Assembly: GCA_022824465.1 (NCBI GenBank)
Contig: JAJDZV010000005.1
Span: forward strand, 62,001-126,000
Direction: 5' to 3'
Length of the DNA stretch: 64,000 nt
Origin: Anaerolineae bacterium
GTDB taxonomy: Bacteria > Chloroflexota > Anaerolineae > Aggregatilineales > Phototrophicaceae
How positions within the stretch are numbered: position 1 is the stretch's first letter; each line of letters opens with the position of its first letter. The position numbers were made by a program, and so were the translations under genes. Under the pieces are notes generated by a model. The model was not told the origin of the DNA and did no database searches. It saw only the letters and a program-made list of their open reading frames with translations. Positions 9,874-19,904 of the stretch are shown here, in pieces.

Positions 9874-10500
9874 GTGAGCGCTTTTGAGAGCCTGCCCGGC
9901 GTGATTTTCGTCATGATTGGGCCGGGCGGCGCCGGTAAGAACGCGATCATGAGGGCGCTTATCGCCCGGTTTGACAAGGTTGAGCAATTGGCGACCGCGA
10001 CCACCCGGCCGATGCGCGGCGACGAAGCGCAGGGACGCGAACACCACTTCCTGAGCCGGGCGGAATTTACGCAGATGCTCGAGCGCGGCGACCTGCTTGA
10101 GCATCAAGAGGTGACGCCTGGCAAGTTTTATGGCATCCCCAGGAGGACGGTCGCGGAGGCGCTTGTGAATGGTTGCGCGCGCATCGCAGACATTGACGTG
10201 CTGGGAGCGATTGCGCTGGCGCAAGCGTTTCGCAAGAATGTGGTGCAGATATTCGTGACTGCGCCGGGCGAGACGCTGGCGCAGCAATTGAGTGTTTTGC
10301 GCCAAAGAATGCAAGTTCGCGCCGACCTGTTTACCGATATTGAGGCGCGACTGGAGCGAGCAATGACGTTGGAGCTGCCGTATCAAGACAAGTGCGATTA
10401 TGTGATCGTGAACGACAGTTTGGCGCAGGCTATAGAGCGGACAAGCGCAATCGTCCAAAGCGAATTGCAGGCTCGCAGTCTCTTGGGCGAGCCCTCATGA
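9874..10500 (+). CDS. Guanylate kinase-like protein with atypical P-loop
   Basis: GTG start; TRPMRGDEAQGREHHFLSRAEFTQMLERGDLLEH... typical of Gmk; P-loop reads GPGGAGKNAI. Confidence 0.8.
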   Translation: MSAFESLPGVIFVMIGPGGAGKNAIMRALIARFDKVEQLATATTRPMRGDEAQGREHHFLSRAEFTQMLERGDLLEHQEVTPGKFYGIPRRTVAEALVNGCARIADIDVLGAIALAQAFRKNVVQIFVTAPGETLAQQLSVLRQRMQVRADLFTDIEARLERAMTLELPYQDKCDYVIVNDSLAQAIERTSAIVQSELQARSLLGEPS

Positions 10501-11588
10501 TTTCGCTGGCAGAGCAGCACCGCGCGTTGGGCGCGACCTTGGTGCCCGACGGCATTCCCTTAGATTACGGCGATCAAGCGGGCGAGATTGACGCGGCGAC
10601 CAAGGCCGCCATCCTGCTGGATCGGTCGCATGAAGGGCGAATCCTGCTGACTGGACGCGACCGCAGGACCCTGGTCAACCGCATGTCGACCAACGATGTC
10701 GCGTCGCTGAAAGCCCATCAAGGCTGCGCCACCGTGTTCACCAATTCAAACGCGAGAATCTTGTTCCGGGCGGTTTGCCTGAACCGGCCAGAGGGCTTGT
10801 TGCTCATAAGCGAAGCGGGTCAAGGACCAGCCTTGGCGGCGTATTTACGGCGGAACATATTCTTCGGCGATCAGACGCAGGTGAGCGAGATCAGCGGCGC
10901 CACGGCCCAATTCGCGCTGCATGGACCGCGCGCGCGTCGCGTCATCGAAAGTCTCTCGCCCGACCTTGATGGCGTTCAGTTGATGCAAAGCGTCGAACAG
11001 GACGCGTTCGGCGTTCGCCTCACTGTCGCGCGGCGGAAGCCGATTTGCGGCGACCATTGGTTGCTGATATGCGCGGCGGAAAAGGCTGGTTGGATACATA
11101 GTCAGCTATTGAACGCAGGCGCCGACTACGGACTAAGGCCGGCTGGTTCGCTCACGTTCAACGCTTTGCGCATACGCAGCGGTCGACCCGCTGGACTCGA
11201 GCTGTCCACCGATTACATACCCCTCGAGGTCGGGCTGTGGGACGAGGTCAGCTTCAGCAAGGGCTGTTACACCGGCCAGGAGATCATTGCGCGGATGGAG
11301 AGCCGCGGACGTTTGGCAAAGACTATCGTCAAACTGGGCATGGCGAGAATGGTAGCGGCGCCGGCGAAAGTGACCATCAATGGCAGAGCGATTGGCGCGC
11401 TGACGAGCAGCGTGCAGGCGGCCGATGGCGAGACTTACGGTCTGGCGGTAGTCCGCCTCAAATTCGCCAAACCGGGTCATTCGCTGCAACTGGGCGAAGA
11501 ACTCGTTTCGGCAAGGGTCACAGACGTCGCCGGCGCCCAGCCGCCATTTCTCTCGCAACTGATACAAGAGCAGCGATCGCCAGATTGA
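10497..11588 (+). CDS. Folate-binding YgfZ/GcvT-domain protein
   Basis: ATG overlaps gmk stop (ATGA); LDRSHEGRILLTGRDRRTLVNRMSTNDV, YIPLEVGLWDEVSFSKGCYTGQEIIARMESRGRLAK. Confidence 0.88.
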   Translation: MISLAEQHRALGATLVPDGIPLDYGDQAGEIDAATKAAILLDRSHEGRILLTGRDRRTLVNRMSTNDVASLKAHQGCATVFTNSNARILFRAVCLNRPEGLLLISEAGQGPALAAYLRRNIFFGDQTQVSEISGATAQFALHGPRARRVIESLSPDLDGVQLMQSVEQDAFGVRLTVARRKPICGDHWLLICAAEKAGWIHSQLLNAGADYGLRPAGSLTFNALRIRSGRPAGLELSTDYIPLEVGLWDEVSFSKGCYTGQEIIARMESRGRLAKTIVKLGMARMVAAPAKVTINGRAIGALTSSVQAADGETYGLAVVRLKFAKPGHSLQLGEELVSARVTDVAGAQPPFLSQLIQEQRSPD

Positions 11589-11603
11589 TAGACGCGATTG
11601 GCG

Positions 11604-12068
11604 CTATTCTAGCGCTGACGGAGGCGCGTCAAAGAAGAGCGCCCACCACAGTTGCCAGTTCTCGGGTTCGGGACGGGTGGTTTCGAATGCGACCAGTTGG
11701 CGCGTGGCGGCAGGCAGCGCATCTTGAACGCCGACGCCCTGAGGCAGAATCAAGACTTCGCCTTCCTTGATCATCTTGCCTTCGTCGCGCGCCCAATATT
11801 CGACGTAGGCGTCGCTCTTGACGTATTCCAGCTCAGCCAAGAGAGACTTTTGTTCCGCGAGCAAAGAGTCGATTTCCCGCCCGAATTCGGTGTGGATGCG
11901 CCCGAGATCCCGGTCAAGGGTGATGCGGCCGCTAAAATTGAGAGCCAGCACCAGACCGAGCGTCAAGGCGACCGCCAGTATCACTTGTACGCTTGTCAAG
12001 CGGCGGCGGGCGTCGAAACGTCGGGCCACGCCTGTATCGGACCCGCTGCCAAGGCCGACTTCTGTCAT
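11604..12068 (-). CDS. Septum formation initiator family (FtsB/DivIC-like) protein
   Basis: One TM helix followed by coiled coil and YVEYWARDEGKMIKEGEVLILP motif. Confidence 0.75.
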   Translation of the reverse strand: MTEVGLGSGSDTGVARRFDARRRLTSVQVILAVALTLGLVLALNFSGRITLDRDLGRIHTEFGREIDSLLAEQKSLLAELEYVKSDAYVEYWARDEGKMIKEGEVLILPQGVGVQDALPAATRQLVAFETTRPEPENWQLWWALFFDAPPSALE

Positions 12069-12302
12069 AGAAGGTCATCGTTCTCATTCGCGTGACAACT
12101 CAATCTTATATCAGCGTCGGAATCCCGCCAGCGCGCGCGAGAGGCATTCGCATCAAAGGCTGGCTAGCCCATCGCCAGCGGGGAAAAACACAAGGGCAAG
12201 CGCGAGCGTTCGCCACGAGTCTGAAGCCCAATGGCAGGCGGAATCACGATACTGACAGCGTATTGACAAGCAAAGAGCTCGGCGACGGCCGAGCTTATTA
12301 GT

Positions 12303-12386
12303 TGCCGAAGGTGGGAGTCGAACCCACACTCCCCGAAGAGAACTACGCCCTGAACGTAGCGCGTCTGCCAATTCCGCCACTTCGGC
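12303..12386 (-). tRNA. tRNA-Leu (CAG)
   Basis: Reverse strand gccgaagtggcggaattggcagacgcgctacgttcagggcgtag...gtgggttcgactcccaccttcggca; 7-bp acceptor stem, CAG anticodon in loop TTCAGGG, long variable arm. Confidence 0.95.
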
Positions 12387-12512
12387 TTGTAACTATCCAG
12401 CAGTATAAACGCTAGACGCAAGATGTCAATATTCAGGTCGCATCCGGCAAGACAAGCCGGCGTCGATGAGACTCGGCTGCCTCGCCTAAGCCTTCTCGCC
12501 GGGCACAAGCGC

Positions 12513-13550
12513 CTAACGCAGTTTGTAGTGCTCCTCTGGGGATTCGCGCAGGCGTGCAGCGGCTTGCTCTGGCGTAATGTCTCGCTGCGCCTCAGCCAGC
12601 ATTTCATACCCGACCATGAATTTCTTTACCGTAGAGGAGCGCAGCAAAGGCGGATAAAAGTGCGCATGCAACTGCCAGTGGTCATTGGCGTCGCCGGAGT
12701 GTGGCGCGCCATGCCAGCCCATTGAATAGGGAAAGGACGTTTCGAATAGATTATCGTAGGCGACAAGCAGCCGCTTTAGTATCTGCGACAGTTTGCGGCG
12801 CTGCCTTGCGTCAAGCTCCGGCAGGCGCATAACGGGAAACTTGGGAAGGAGCATGGTCTCATAGGGCCAGAGCGCCCAGTAGGGTACGACAACAAGCCAA
12901 CTGCTGTTCTCCATCACCACTCGTTCAGCCATTTCCAGCTCGCGATTGGCGTACTCCAACAGCAGCCTGTTTCCACAACGTTCGCTAAAGGCGCGTTGCT
13001 GAGCGTCTTCCTTATGAGGAATGGAGCCCAAGCTATCGGTGGCCCAAATCTGGCCGTGGGGATGCGGGTTGGAGGCGCCCATCATCGCGCCGCGATTCTC
13101 GAAGACCTGCACCCAGCTATATCTCTCTCCAAGCTCGAGCGTCTGGCGCGCCCAAAGGTCGACTACTCGCTCGATTTCTGTAAGCGACATCTCGGCCAGC
13201 GTCAGATCGTGCCGCGGCGAGAAGCAGATAACACGCGCCTCGCCACGAAGCGACATTGTCTTGAACAGGGCTCCGGCGCATTTATCGAAATCGGGGGCGT
13301 CTGGCAACACGGCGGAGTAATCGTTAACGAAGACGAAGGTGGATTCGTAGTTTGGATTCCGGTCGCCATTCGCGCGCGTGTTGCCCGGGCAGAGATAGCA
13401 GTCAGGATCGTATGGCGGGCGGACAATAGCGGGCGGTCTTTCTTCGCTCCCCTGCCATGGTCGCTTGGCGCGATGCGGCGATACCAGAATCCACTCGTCC
13501 AGAAGGGGGTTATAGCGCCGGTGCGGATGCTTCTCCAGATCAAAACTCAT
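12513..13550 (-). CDS. galT: Galactose-1-phosphate uridylyltransferase
   Basis: [41 protein letters not shown] motifs. Confidence 0.95.
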   Translation of the reverse strand: MSFDLEKHPHRRYNPLLDEWILVSPHRAKRPWQGSEERPPAIVRPPYDPDCYLCPGNTRANGDRNPNYESTFVFVNDYSAVLPDAPDFDKCAGALFKTMSLRGEARVICFSPRHDLTLAEMSLTEIERVVDLWARQTLELGERYSWVQVFENRGAMMGASNPHPHGQIWATDSLGSIPHKEDAQQRAFSERCGNRLLLEYANRELEMAERVVMENSSWLVVVPYWALWPYETMLLPKFPVMRLPELDARQRRKLSQILKRLLVAYDNLFETSFPYSMGWHGAPHSGDANDHWQLHAHFYPPLLRSSTVKKFMVGYEMLAEAQRDITPEQAAARLRESPEEHYKLR

Positions 13551-13553
13551 GGG

Positions 13554-14435
13554 TCAATCGCTGATTCGCGCGCGGCCGCGATCTAATGCCACCGTGTTGC
13601 GTTCTTTAACCCGGGTGCGAAAGCCAACTTCTTGCGCGCTTAGGCGCCACATTTCGGTTATCAGCGCCTCGCCAGGAAAGACGTGATTGGAGAAGCGCGC
13701 ATCCAAGCCGCGCAATCGCCCGGCCTCATTTTCACAGAAATGCCGCAATACCGCGCGCGCCGCGAAACCATAGACGCAAAGGCCGTGCATGATTGGCGCG
13801 GGATATCCGGCGATGCTGGCAACGCGCGGGTCGGCATGGAGTGGATTGGCGTCGCCCGCCAGGCGATAGAGGAGCGCCTGTGTTGGCAGCGTTGTCGCCT
13901 CGTTTACCGCGTCCGGCTTACGATGTGGCAGGGTGACCTGAGCGCCGGACCGCCGATGCGGGTCGAAGCCGCCGATTCCGCGAATGAATATCGAGAAGCG
14001 CGCGACCGCGAGCGCTGCCCCGTCCAAGCGATTGCTTTCAATCCTGATAACCATAAGGAGACCGCTGCCCTTGTCCTGGATGTCGGCGATAGTACAAGTG
14101 GATTCCACCGTGGCGGCGCGCGGCAAGGGTCCGAACAACTCCAACTGTTGCTCGCCGTGCAACAGCAACTTGCTGTCGTATTCAATGCCTTCAATCTTGC
14201 CGCCAAGCACAAGGTCGTATAGATTTCGCGCGAATACGACGGCGAACGTGGGCAATACCTGGAAGTCACTGCTGCGCTCGTAGACGAATTTCAGATCGTC
14301 GTTATACCAATGACCGGAGGCGGCGCCGATTCCCAGCGCATAGCGTATGGCGTCGTACTCGTTATAGGTATAACGCGACCGCGCTATCACCTTGTCAATC
14401 GCATTATTGACGGTCTGCTGCGTGGGAGGCGGCAT
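13554..14435 (-). CDS. MaoC-like (hot-dog) dehydratase/hydratase
   Basis: YALGIGA N-terminal half; LYRLAGDANPLHADP...APIMHGLCVYGFAARAV hydratase-2 motif. Confidence 0.88.
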   Translation of the reverse strand: MPPPTQQTVNNAIDKVIARSRYTYNEYDAIRYALGIGAASGHWYNDDLKFVYERSSDFQVLPTFAVVFARNLYDLVLGGKIEGIEYDSKLLLHGEQQLELFGPLPRAATVESTCTIADIQDKGSGLLMVIRIESNRLDGAALAVARFSIFIRGIGGFDPHRRSGAQVTLPHRKPDAVNEATTLPTQALLYRLAGDANPLHADPRVASIAGYPAPIMHGLCVYGFAARAVLRHFCENEAGRLRGLDARFSNHVFPGEALITEMWRLSAQEVGFRTRVKERNTVALDRGRARISD

Positions 14436-14531
14436 ACGCGCTGAACCCTGTTTTTATTGGCGCCTTATGACCAAGTCAATCGCGTTGTGCCACGCCGCTT
14501 GCAAGCCAGCTTCGCGCTTCAATCGCCGCTT

Positions 14532-15641
14532 TTAGCCCTTGACCGCGCCTTGGGTCAAGCCGCCTACGATTTGGTCTTGAAGCGACAGATAGATAATCAG
14601 GCTCGGAAGCGCGCCAATGACGGCGCCGGCGGCGAAGACACCCCAATCCTGACCGAAGGTGGCGCTAATGAATTGCCACAAGCCGACCATCAAGGTCCAA
14701 CTGTCCTTGTCGCGGAGCAGGACGCGCGCCAGCACAAACTCATTGTAAATGCCGACAAATGACAAGATGCCGACGACCACCAGCACGGGCCGCACCAGCG
14801 GGAATATCAAGCGCCAATAGACCTGCCAATGGTTTGCGCCGTCCACCATCGCCGACTCGTCAATATCGCGCGGCACAGAATCGAAGAAGCCTTTCATCAG
14901 CCAGATGTTGATGCCCATCGCGCCGCCGACGTAAACCAAGATCAAGCCGCCGGCCGTGTTCAAGCCAAAGAATGGGATGTGCTGGCCGATTTGCTGCAGC
15001 ATCAGAAAGATCGCAACCATGGACAGCAAGTTTGGGAAGACTTGCACCAGCAAAATCAAGACGAGCAAATTGCGCCGCCCGGCAAAACGAAAGCGCGAGA
15101 AAGAATAGGCGCTGAATGCCGTGATGAGCACCACGATGATGGAACTGACGCTGGCGATAACGACCGAGTTGAACATCCAGCGCATAAATGGTTTGCGCTC
15201 GGTGTTAAGCAAGGTGTCAACATTGATGAGATAGCTGGAACGGATATCATACAAGTCGTCGCCGGCCAGGAAGGACTCGCCTGGCTCAAGCCTGATATTG
15301 TCGACGTATCCATTCTTGGGCGCGCGCAGTTCTTTTTCTTCGCCGTCGATTTCCACCAGAAGGACCAATTCCGCGCTGCGCTCCACACGCGCGCCATCGG
15401 GCGATGCGATTCGCAAGAGCTTGCCCGGCTCGTCGGCGGTGATGATTCGCCTGTCAGGCAGTGGCGGGATAACCGTCTGCGAGCTCATCGACTGGCTGGG
15501 GTTGAGGGCCGCCGAGATAACCCAGACAATTGGGAACAGGGCGAAGATCACCGCGGCCGCCAGAATGGTCGTCTGCAGCGCCAGTTGGAGGTTCTCGGCC
15601 GGTCGATAGCGTCTGCGTTTGGGCGCCTTGGCTTTAGACAT
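14532..15641 (-). CDS. Sugar ABC transporter permease, MalG-type, with inserted barrel-sandwich-like domain
   Basis: MalG-like EAA region ESAMVDGANHWQVYWRLIFPLVRPVL; extra segment at residues ~61-134. Confidence 0.88.
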   Translation of the reverse strand: MSKAKAPKRRRYRPAENLQLALQTTILAAAVIFALFPIVWVISAALNPSQSMSSQTVIPPLPDRRIITADEPGKLLRIASPDGARVERSAELVLLVEIDGEEKELRAPKNGYVDNIRLEPGESFLAGDDLYDIRSSYLINVDTLLNTERKPFMRWMFNSVVIASVSSIIVVLITAFSAYSFSRFRFAGRRNLLVLILLVQVFPNLLSMVAIFLMLQQIGQHIPFFGLNTAGGLILVYVGGAMGINIWLMKGFFDSVPRDIDESAMVDGANHWQVYWRLIFPLVRPVLVVVGILSFVGIYNEFVLARVLLRDKDSWTLMVGLWQFISATFGQDWGVFAAGAVIGALPSLIIYLSLQDQIVGGLTQGAVKG

Positions 15642-17265
15642 TCTCTGATGTCTCCTCCCAGCCTTTGGTCAGCCGGTACTGAAGCAAGGTCACGGCCGCC
15701 ACCATGAGGAAAATGATGATGGTGATGGCTGAGGCCAAGCCAAAATCGGCGCCGCGCCCGCCGCCGAAGGCCAGACGAAAGGCATAACTGATGAGTATGT
15801 CCGTGTGGCCCGCGGGCAAGGTCCCCGACTCCACCATGGGCGGACCGCCCTCGTTGAAGGCTTCGATCAGCACAAAATTATTGAAGTTGTAGGTGAACGA
15901 GGCTATCAGCAGGGGTCCGACAGCGACCAGGAGCATCGGCAGGGTCAAGTCGCGGAACTTGCTCCACCAGCCGGCGCCATCAACCTCAGCCGCCTCATAC
16001 ATATCGGAGGGAATCGCCGCCAGCGCGCCGCTGCAAACCAGCATGAAATAGGGATAGCCAAGCCAGAGATTGATCAGGAGAATGCCCGCCTTCGCCCAGC
16101 CGGGGTCGATGAAGAAGGGCGGCGCCTCCAAGCCGATGGCGCGGAGCAAGTTGGAAACGACGCCCAGGTTGGGATTGAGCATACCCTTCCACACCGCCAC
16201 AGAGATGAGCCCGGGAATCGCCCATGGTACTATGAGCAAGGTGCGGAAGGCGCGTCGGAAGGGAATCCGCCGGTTTTGCAGAATGAGCGCAAAGCATAAA
16301 CCGACCGTAAAGGTCGAAAGCACAGACAGCAATGAGAAGCTAATAGTCCACAAGAATATCCGCGTCAAGGGAATGCGGATGTCGTCGCGCTCAAGAAAGC
16401 TGCGGTAGTTTTTGATGCCGATATTGGCGATGAAACCGGTGCGCAAGGTAGCGCCCGCGTCGTTCACGAACTGTCCGGTACGATAGGATTGCCCCGCCGG
16501 GTCTTTGCCCGTTGCATACACGGGATAGAAGATCGAGCCAGTCGCCCGGTCCAAAACGGCGTCCTGTTCTTCTTGGTAGATGTAACGTTGGGCAAACTCG
16601 CCGGCGATTCTGCGTCCAGCGATGCCGATCGGCGCCGAGGGCGGGCCAAAGCTCAGGTTTTGCGCTTCCCCGCTAGCGCGCAGGGATTCCGCCCGGCTCA
16701 GCCTGCGATAGCCTTGATAAGTTTCCGGCAGGTCAGCGCCAGCGGCGACAGCGGCGACCGGCGCGAAGTCAGCGGTTGTGGCGAAGTAATATTTGTCGCC
16801 GTCGGCCTCGTCAGTCAGCCAAAGCGCAAGCGCGCCCTGCTCGTTCCGGTAAAGAGCCCAAGCGTATTCTTTGCCGCCCTCCGGCAGGTAAGTCTCGCGC
16901 GATACGAGCTTGATCACCTGCGACTTTGTCAGCAAGTTGCCATCGCCATAATTGGTGAAGGAGACGTATACCGTATAGGCAATCGGATAAACGACGAGCA
17001 GGCACATCAGCGCCAGCGCCGGCGCGATCCAACGCAAGGCATAGAGCCAGGGACGCAAGTTGATCACGTTGACCATCAAGGTGATCAAGCCGACGGTGAT
17101 CGCCAGTTCCCACACGCCGTCTGCGGCGAAAGCGTAGACAAGAAAGAGCGCGAAGGCGTCAACGACCATCAGTCCCAAATAGACGAGTCCGAGCCTGAAA
17201 ATCGATGCGAGCCCGAATGCTCTCTGATTGGTTATCGCCGCGGGTGTTGACTCAGCCATGGGCAT
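15634..17265 (-). CDS. Sugar ABC transporter permease, MalF-type with large extracytoplasmic loop
   Basis: EAAEVDGAGWWSKFRDLTLPMLLVAVGPLLIASFTYNFNNF; overlaps the MalG-type start. Confidence 0.88.
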   Translation of the reverse strand: MPMAESTPAAITNQRAFGLASIFRLGLVYLGLMVVDAFALFLVYAFAADGVWELAITVGLITLMVNVINLRPWLYALRWIAPALALMCLLVVYPIAYTVYVSFTNYGDGNLLTKSQVIKLVSRETYLPEGGKEYAWALYRNEQGALALWLTDEADGDKYYFATTADFAPVAAVAAGADLPETYQGYRRLSRAESLRASGEAQNLSFGPPSAPIGIAGRRIAGEFAQRYIYQEEQDAVLDRATGSIFYPVYATGKDPAGQSYRTGQFVNDAGATLRTGFIANIGIKNYRSFLERDDIRIPLTRIFLWTISFSLLSVLSTFTVGLCFALILQNRRIPFRRAFRTLLIVPWAIPGLISVAVWKGMLNPNLGVVSNLLRAIGLEAPPFFIDPGWAKAGILLINLWLGYPYFMLVCSGALAAIPSDMYEAAEVDGAGWWSKFRDLTLPMLLVAVGPLLIASFTYNFNNFVLIEAFNEGGPPMVESGTLPAGHTDILISYAFRLAFGGGRGADFGLASAITIIIFLMVAAVTLLQYRLTKGWEETSENV

Positions 17266-17327
17266 CAGTCGCCAAACTCAAGCGCTATTGCGCAAGGTCC
17301 TCAGTTTTCGAAGCAGTAAGAGCCAGA

Positions 17328-17360
17328 AGCGGAGGACAGCCTTGCGGGCGATCCTCCGCT
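17328..17360 (-). other. Stem-loop between binding-protein and permease genes
   Basis: Inverted repeat agcggagga-N15-tcctccgct, 9-bp perfect stem in intergenic region. Confidence 0.6.
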
Positions 17361-17403
17361 TGCAACATGCTCATGTCTGCCAAACGCTTACTATGGGCGC
17401 GGC

Positions 17404-18594
17404 TTATTCTTCGCCCGCAATCAAGCTGCGGATTTGTTCGCCTGCGTTGCCAAAGGCGTCTTCCGCGCTTGATTCACCGGTGCGCACCAATTCCATCGCG
17501 TTGCCCCACGCCGACCATACCGAAGCCATCTCGGGAATCGCCGGCATGGCCAAGCCTTCGCTGCCGGCGGCGACAAAGCCGAGCATGATCTCGTCTTCCA
17601 AGCCATCACGCGCTTCCAGCAAGGCGGGCGGACGCGGATCGGCGCTGTATAGCGACTGCATCGTTTCTACCGTGGCTACATAATCCAGCAGGAAAGTTTC
17701 CGCCAGGATCTTGTTTTCGCTGAAGGCGCTCACCATAAAGCCTTGCACGCCCAGGAAAGGCTTGCCGGCCCCGCCGGGTCCGGCCGGTATAGCCGCCACT
17801 TCAAAGCTGACGCCGGATTCTTCTATGCGCGGGATCGCCCAGGGACCGGTGATGATCATGGCGGCATCGCCCGATTCAAACATGGTGTGCATCACGTCGT
17901 AGTCGATGCCGGTCGGCATCAAGCCATCGGCGCCGTAGGCCTCAAGATAGGCGGCGGCCGCGATCGAACCTTCGCTGTCCATGCCGACGTCGCCGGGATC
18001 ATAACCTTCGTCGGTCAAGCCAAAGATATATCCGCCGAATGCCGTTTGCACGGGGAAGAAGTGGTAGGGATTGTTGTCGAACATGATGAAACCGTATTGC
18101 GAGGCGCCATCGGCGATGAGCTGCTCGCTGATCGCGCGGACATCGTCCCAAGTTGCTGGGTTATCAGCCACCAGTTCCGTATTGCGAAGGAAGGCGACAT
18201 TCTCGGCGGCATAGGGCAAGCCGTATTGCGCGCCTTCATAAACGAAAGCGGACAGCGACGCGGGCAGGAACTGATCGGCGACGTCAGAAACGTCAATCTC
18301 CGCCAGCAATCCGTTCACGGCTAATTCGCCAAGCCAATCGTGCGCGCCGATGATCATATCGGGTCCTTCGCCCGCCGGCGCGGCCGTTTTGAATTGGTCG
18401 CGGATATCGCCGAAGCCAAGCTCGTGCACGACGACGGCAATGCCAAATTCATCCTCGAACTGCGCGCCAAGCTCCTCCAGGATCGGGGCGCGCGTATCGT
18501 CAGCCCAGATTGTGAGGCTGTCGTCTTGCGCCGAGACGGCAAAGGCGCTGGCAAGCAGCAGCATGACCAACAAGAAGAGTCGTGTGGATTTCAT
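17404..18594 (-). CDS. Maltose/maltodextrin-type solute-binding protein
   Basis: Signal peptide (MKSTRLFLLVMLLLASAFAVSAQ); LTIWADDTRAPILEELGAQFEDEFGIAVVV, GPDMIIGAHDWLGELAVNG, MIITGPWAI. Confidence 0.9.
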   Translation of the reverse strand: MKSTRLFLLVMLLLASAFAVSAQDDSLTIWADDTRAPILEELGAQFEDEFGIAVVVHELGFGDIRDQFKTAAPAGEGPDMIIGAHDWLGELAVNGLLAEIDVSDVADQFLPASLSAFVYEGAQYGLPYAAENVAFLRNTELVADNPATWDDVRAISEQLIADGASQYGFIMFDNNPYHFFPVQTAFGGYIFGLTDEGYDPGDVGMDSEGSIAAAAYLEAYGADGLMPTGIDYDVMHTMFESGDAAMIITGPWAIPRIEESGVSFEVAAIPAGPGGAGKPFLGVQGFMVSAFSENKILAETFLLDYVATVETMQSLYSADPRPPALLEARDGLEDEIMLGFVAAGSEGLAMPAIPEMASVWSAWGNAMELVRTGESSAEDAFGNAGEQIRSLIAGEE

Positions 18595-18702
18595 CTCGTT
18601 TTCCCTCTATATGTCTTGTGTACCTTATGTTAGGCGTGATGCTGCAATTCTATTCTGATTTTGCCGATTATCAATAAGGAAGTGGCTGGCGCGCGAATAT
18701 TG

Positions 18703-19026
18703 TCAGGCCGTCGGCTGTTGCGGAGAGATGTGTCGCAAGTATTCCCAAGTATAGATGCCGGTGCTATGGCCGTCGTCCCAGCTTGGTTGCAGCGCGTAGT
18801 TGCCAACGGCGCTGATAGCGGCAACCGCGTAGGAGCGCCTGGGCGTGAGCTTGAGGATATCGTCGGGCGCGTGCGCCATGCCCATCTTGCCATGGCCGCC
18901 GCGGCACTCGACGCAAGGACAGGCTTCGCGCAGGTGGCTCAAGGGGTAGCGGCTGACCAGACCATCGGTCCAGGTGATTTCCAGCGCGTCCGCATTCCTG
19001 TCCAACGTAATTGCTTGAGGCTTCAC
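18703..19026 (-). CDS. DUF971 / gamma-butyrobetaine hydroxylase-like N-terminal domain protein
   Basis: LEITWTDGLVSRYPLSHLREACPCVECRGGHG ... GNYALQPSWDDGHSTGIYTWEYLR. Confidence 0.88.
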   Translation of the reverse strand: MKPQAITLDRNADALEITWTDGLVSRYPLSHLREACPCVECRGGHGKMGMAHAPDDILKLTPRRSYAVAAISAVGNYALQPSWDDGHSTGIYTWEYLRHISPQQPTA

Positions 19027-19204
19027 GTCCGATCGCCACTCTCATGTAACTTCAGCAGCGCGTCTATCGTAATAGATACTGACGCGAGCGACCAGTCGTA
19101 AACTCTTCTCGCCTGCGCTCGCCGCCGACTTTACTTGCAGTACGCTTGCGCTCTGCTACAATGGCGGCGCTTTCGTCATTGTTTCCAAGGGCGGAGGATA
19201 CAAA

Positions 19205-19894
19205 ATGCCAGCAACCTTTCGTTTGCTGCGACTGCTCGTAGGCATCGTCTTCCTATCGGCTTGCCAGGGACCGACGATTGCGCCGGCGCAGCAAACTGCC
19301 ACGGCCGAGTCCGAGGCGGTCGCCCAGCATATCGCCACCTTGGGCAGCATCGCCGCCACCGGCACCGCTATACAGGCAACTGCGCAGTTTGACCAAGTTG
19401 AAACCGAAGCGGCGCCGACCGAAACGCCGACAATTACGCCGACGCCGGATCCCTTCCCCACCCCAGTCAAGGGCAAGATTTATGTCGCCGAGCAGCGCTT
19501 CGAAGGCGGCCGGATGTTCTGGCTACAGCCCAACGGACAGATTTGGGCGCTCAGCGTTGACGAAAACGGCAACAACATCTGGTCGGTGTACGACGATACC
19601 TTTGTGGAGGGCGAAGCCGAATTTGATGCCAATATCGTGGCGCCGGAGAATCGCCATCAACCCATACGCGGTTTCGGCAAGCTATGGCGGGATAACCTGG
19701 AGGTGCGGCAGGAGCTTGGTTGGGCGCTTGAGTCTGAAGTGGGGCACACGACGCGCTACGAATATCACCATGGCGGCCGCCTTAGCGACGCGAATGTTTA
19801 TGTGCCGGGACCCGGCTATCACCTGGTGCGCAGCGCCAACGGCGACACCTACCGTTTCAACGAGGGTGTTTTCACCTGGTCGATTGAAAGTTAA
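19205..19894 (+). CDS. Putative lipoprotein, hypothetical
   Basis: Lipobox-like LSAC after hydrophobic N-terminus; Thr/Pro linker TPTITPTPDPFPTPV. Confidence 0.6.
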   Translation: MPATFRLLRLLVGIVFLSACQGPTIAPAQQTATAESEAVAQHIATLGSIAATGTAIQATAQFDQVETEAAPTETPTITPTPDPFPTPVKGKIYVAEQRFEGGRMFWLQPNGQIWALSVDENGNNIWSVYDDTFVEGEAEFDANIVAPENRHQPIRGFGKLWRDNLEVRQELGWALESEVGHTTRYEYHHGGRLSDANVYVPGPGYHLVRSANGDTYRFNEGVFTWSIES

Positions 19895-19904
19895 TCGCTG
19901 ACGG

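Noticed and set aside
12153-12380. Minus-strand ORFs covering the tRNA-Leu gene
   Set aside because: The sequence folds as a complete tRNA-Leu; translated MAELADALRSG is a well-known tRNA-Leu artefact.
14829-15707. 292-aa plus-strand ORF opposite the MalG-type permease
   Set aside because: Shadow ORF, His/Gln/Asp-rich nonsense composition.
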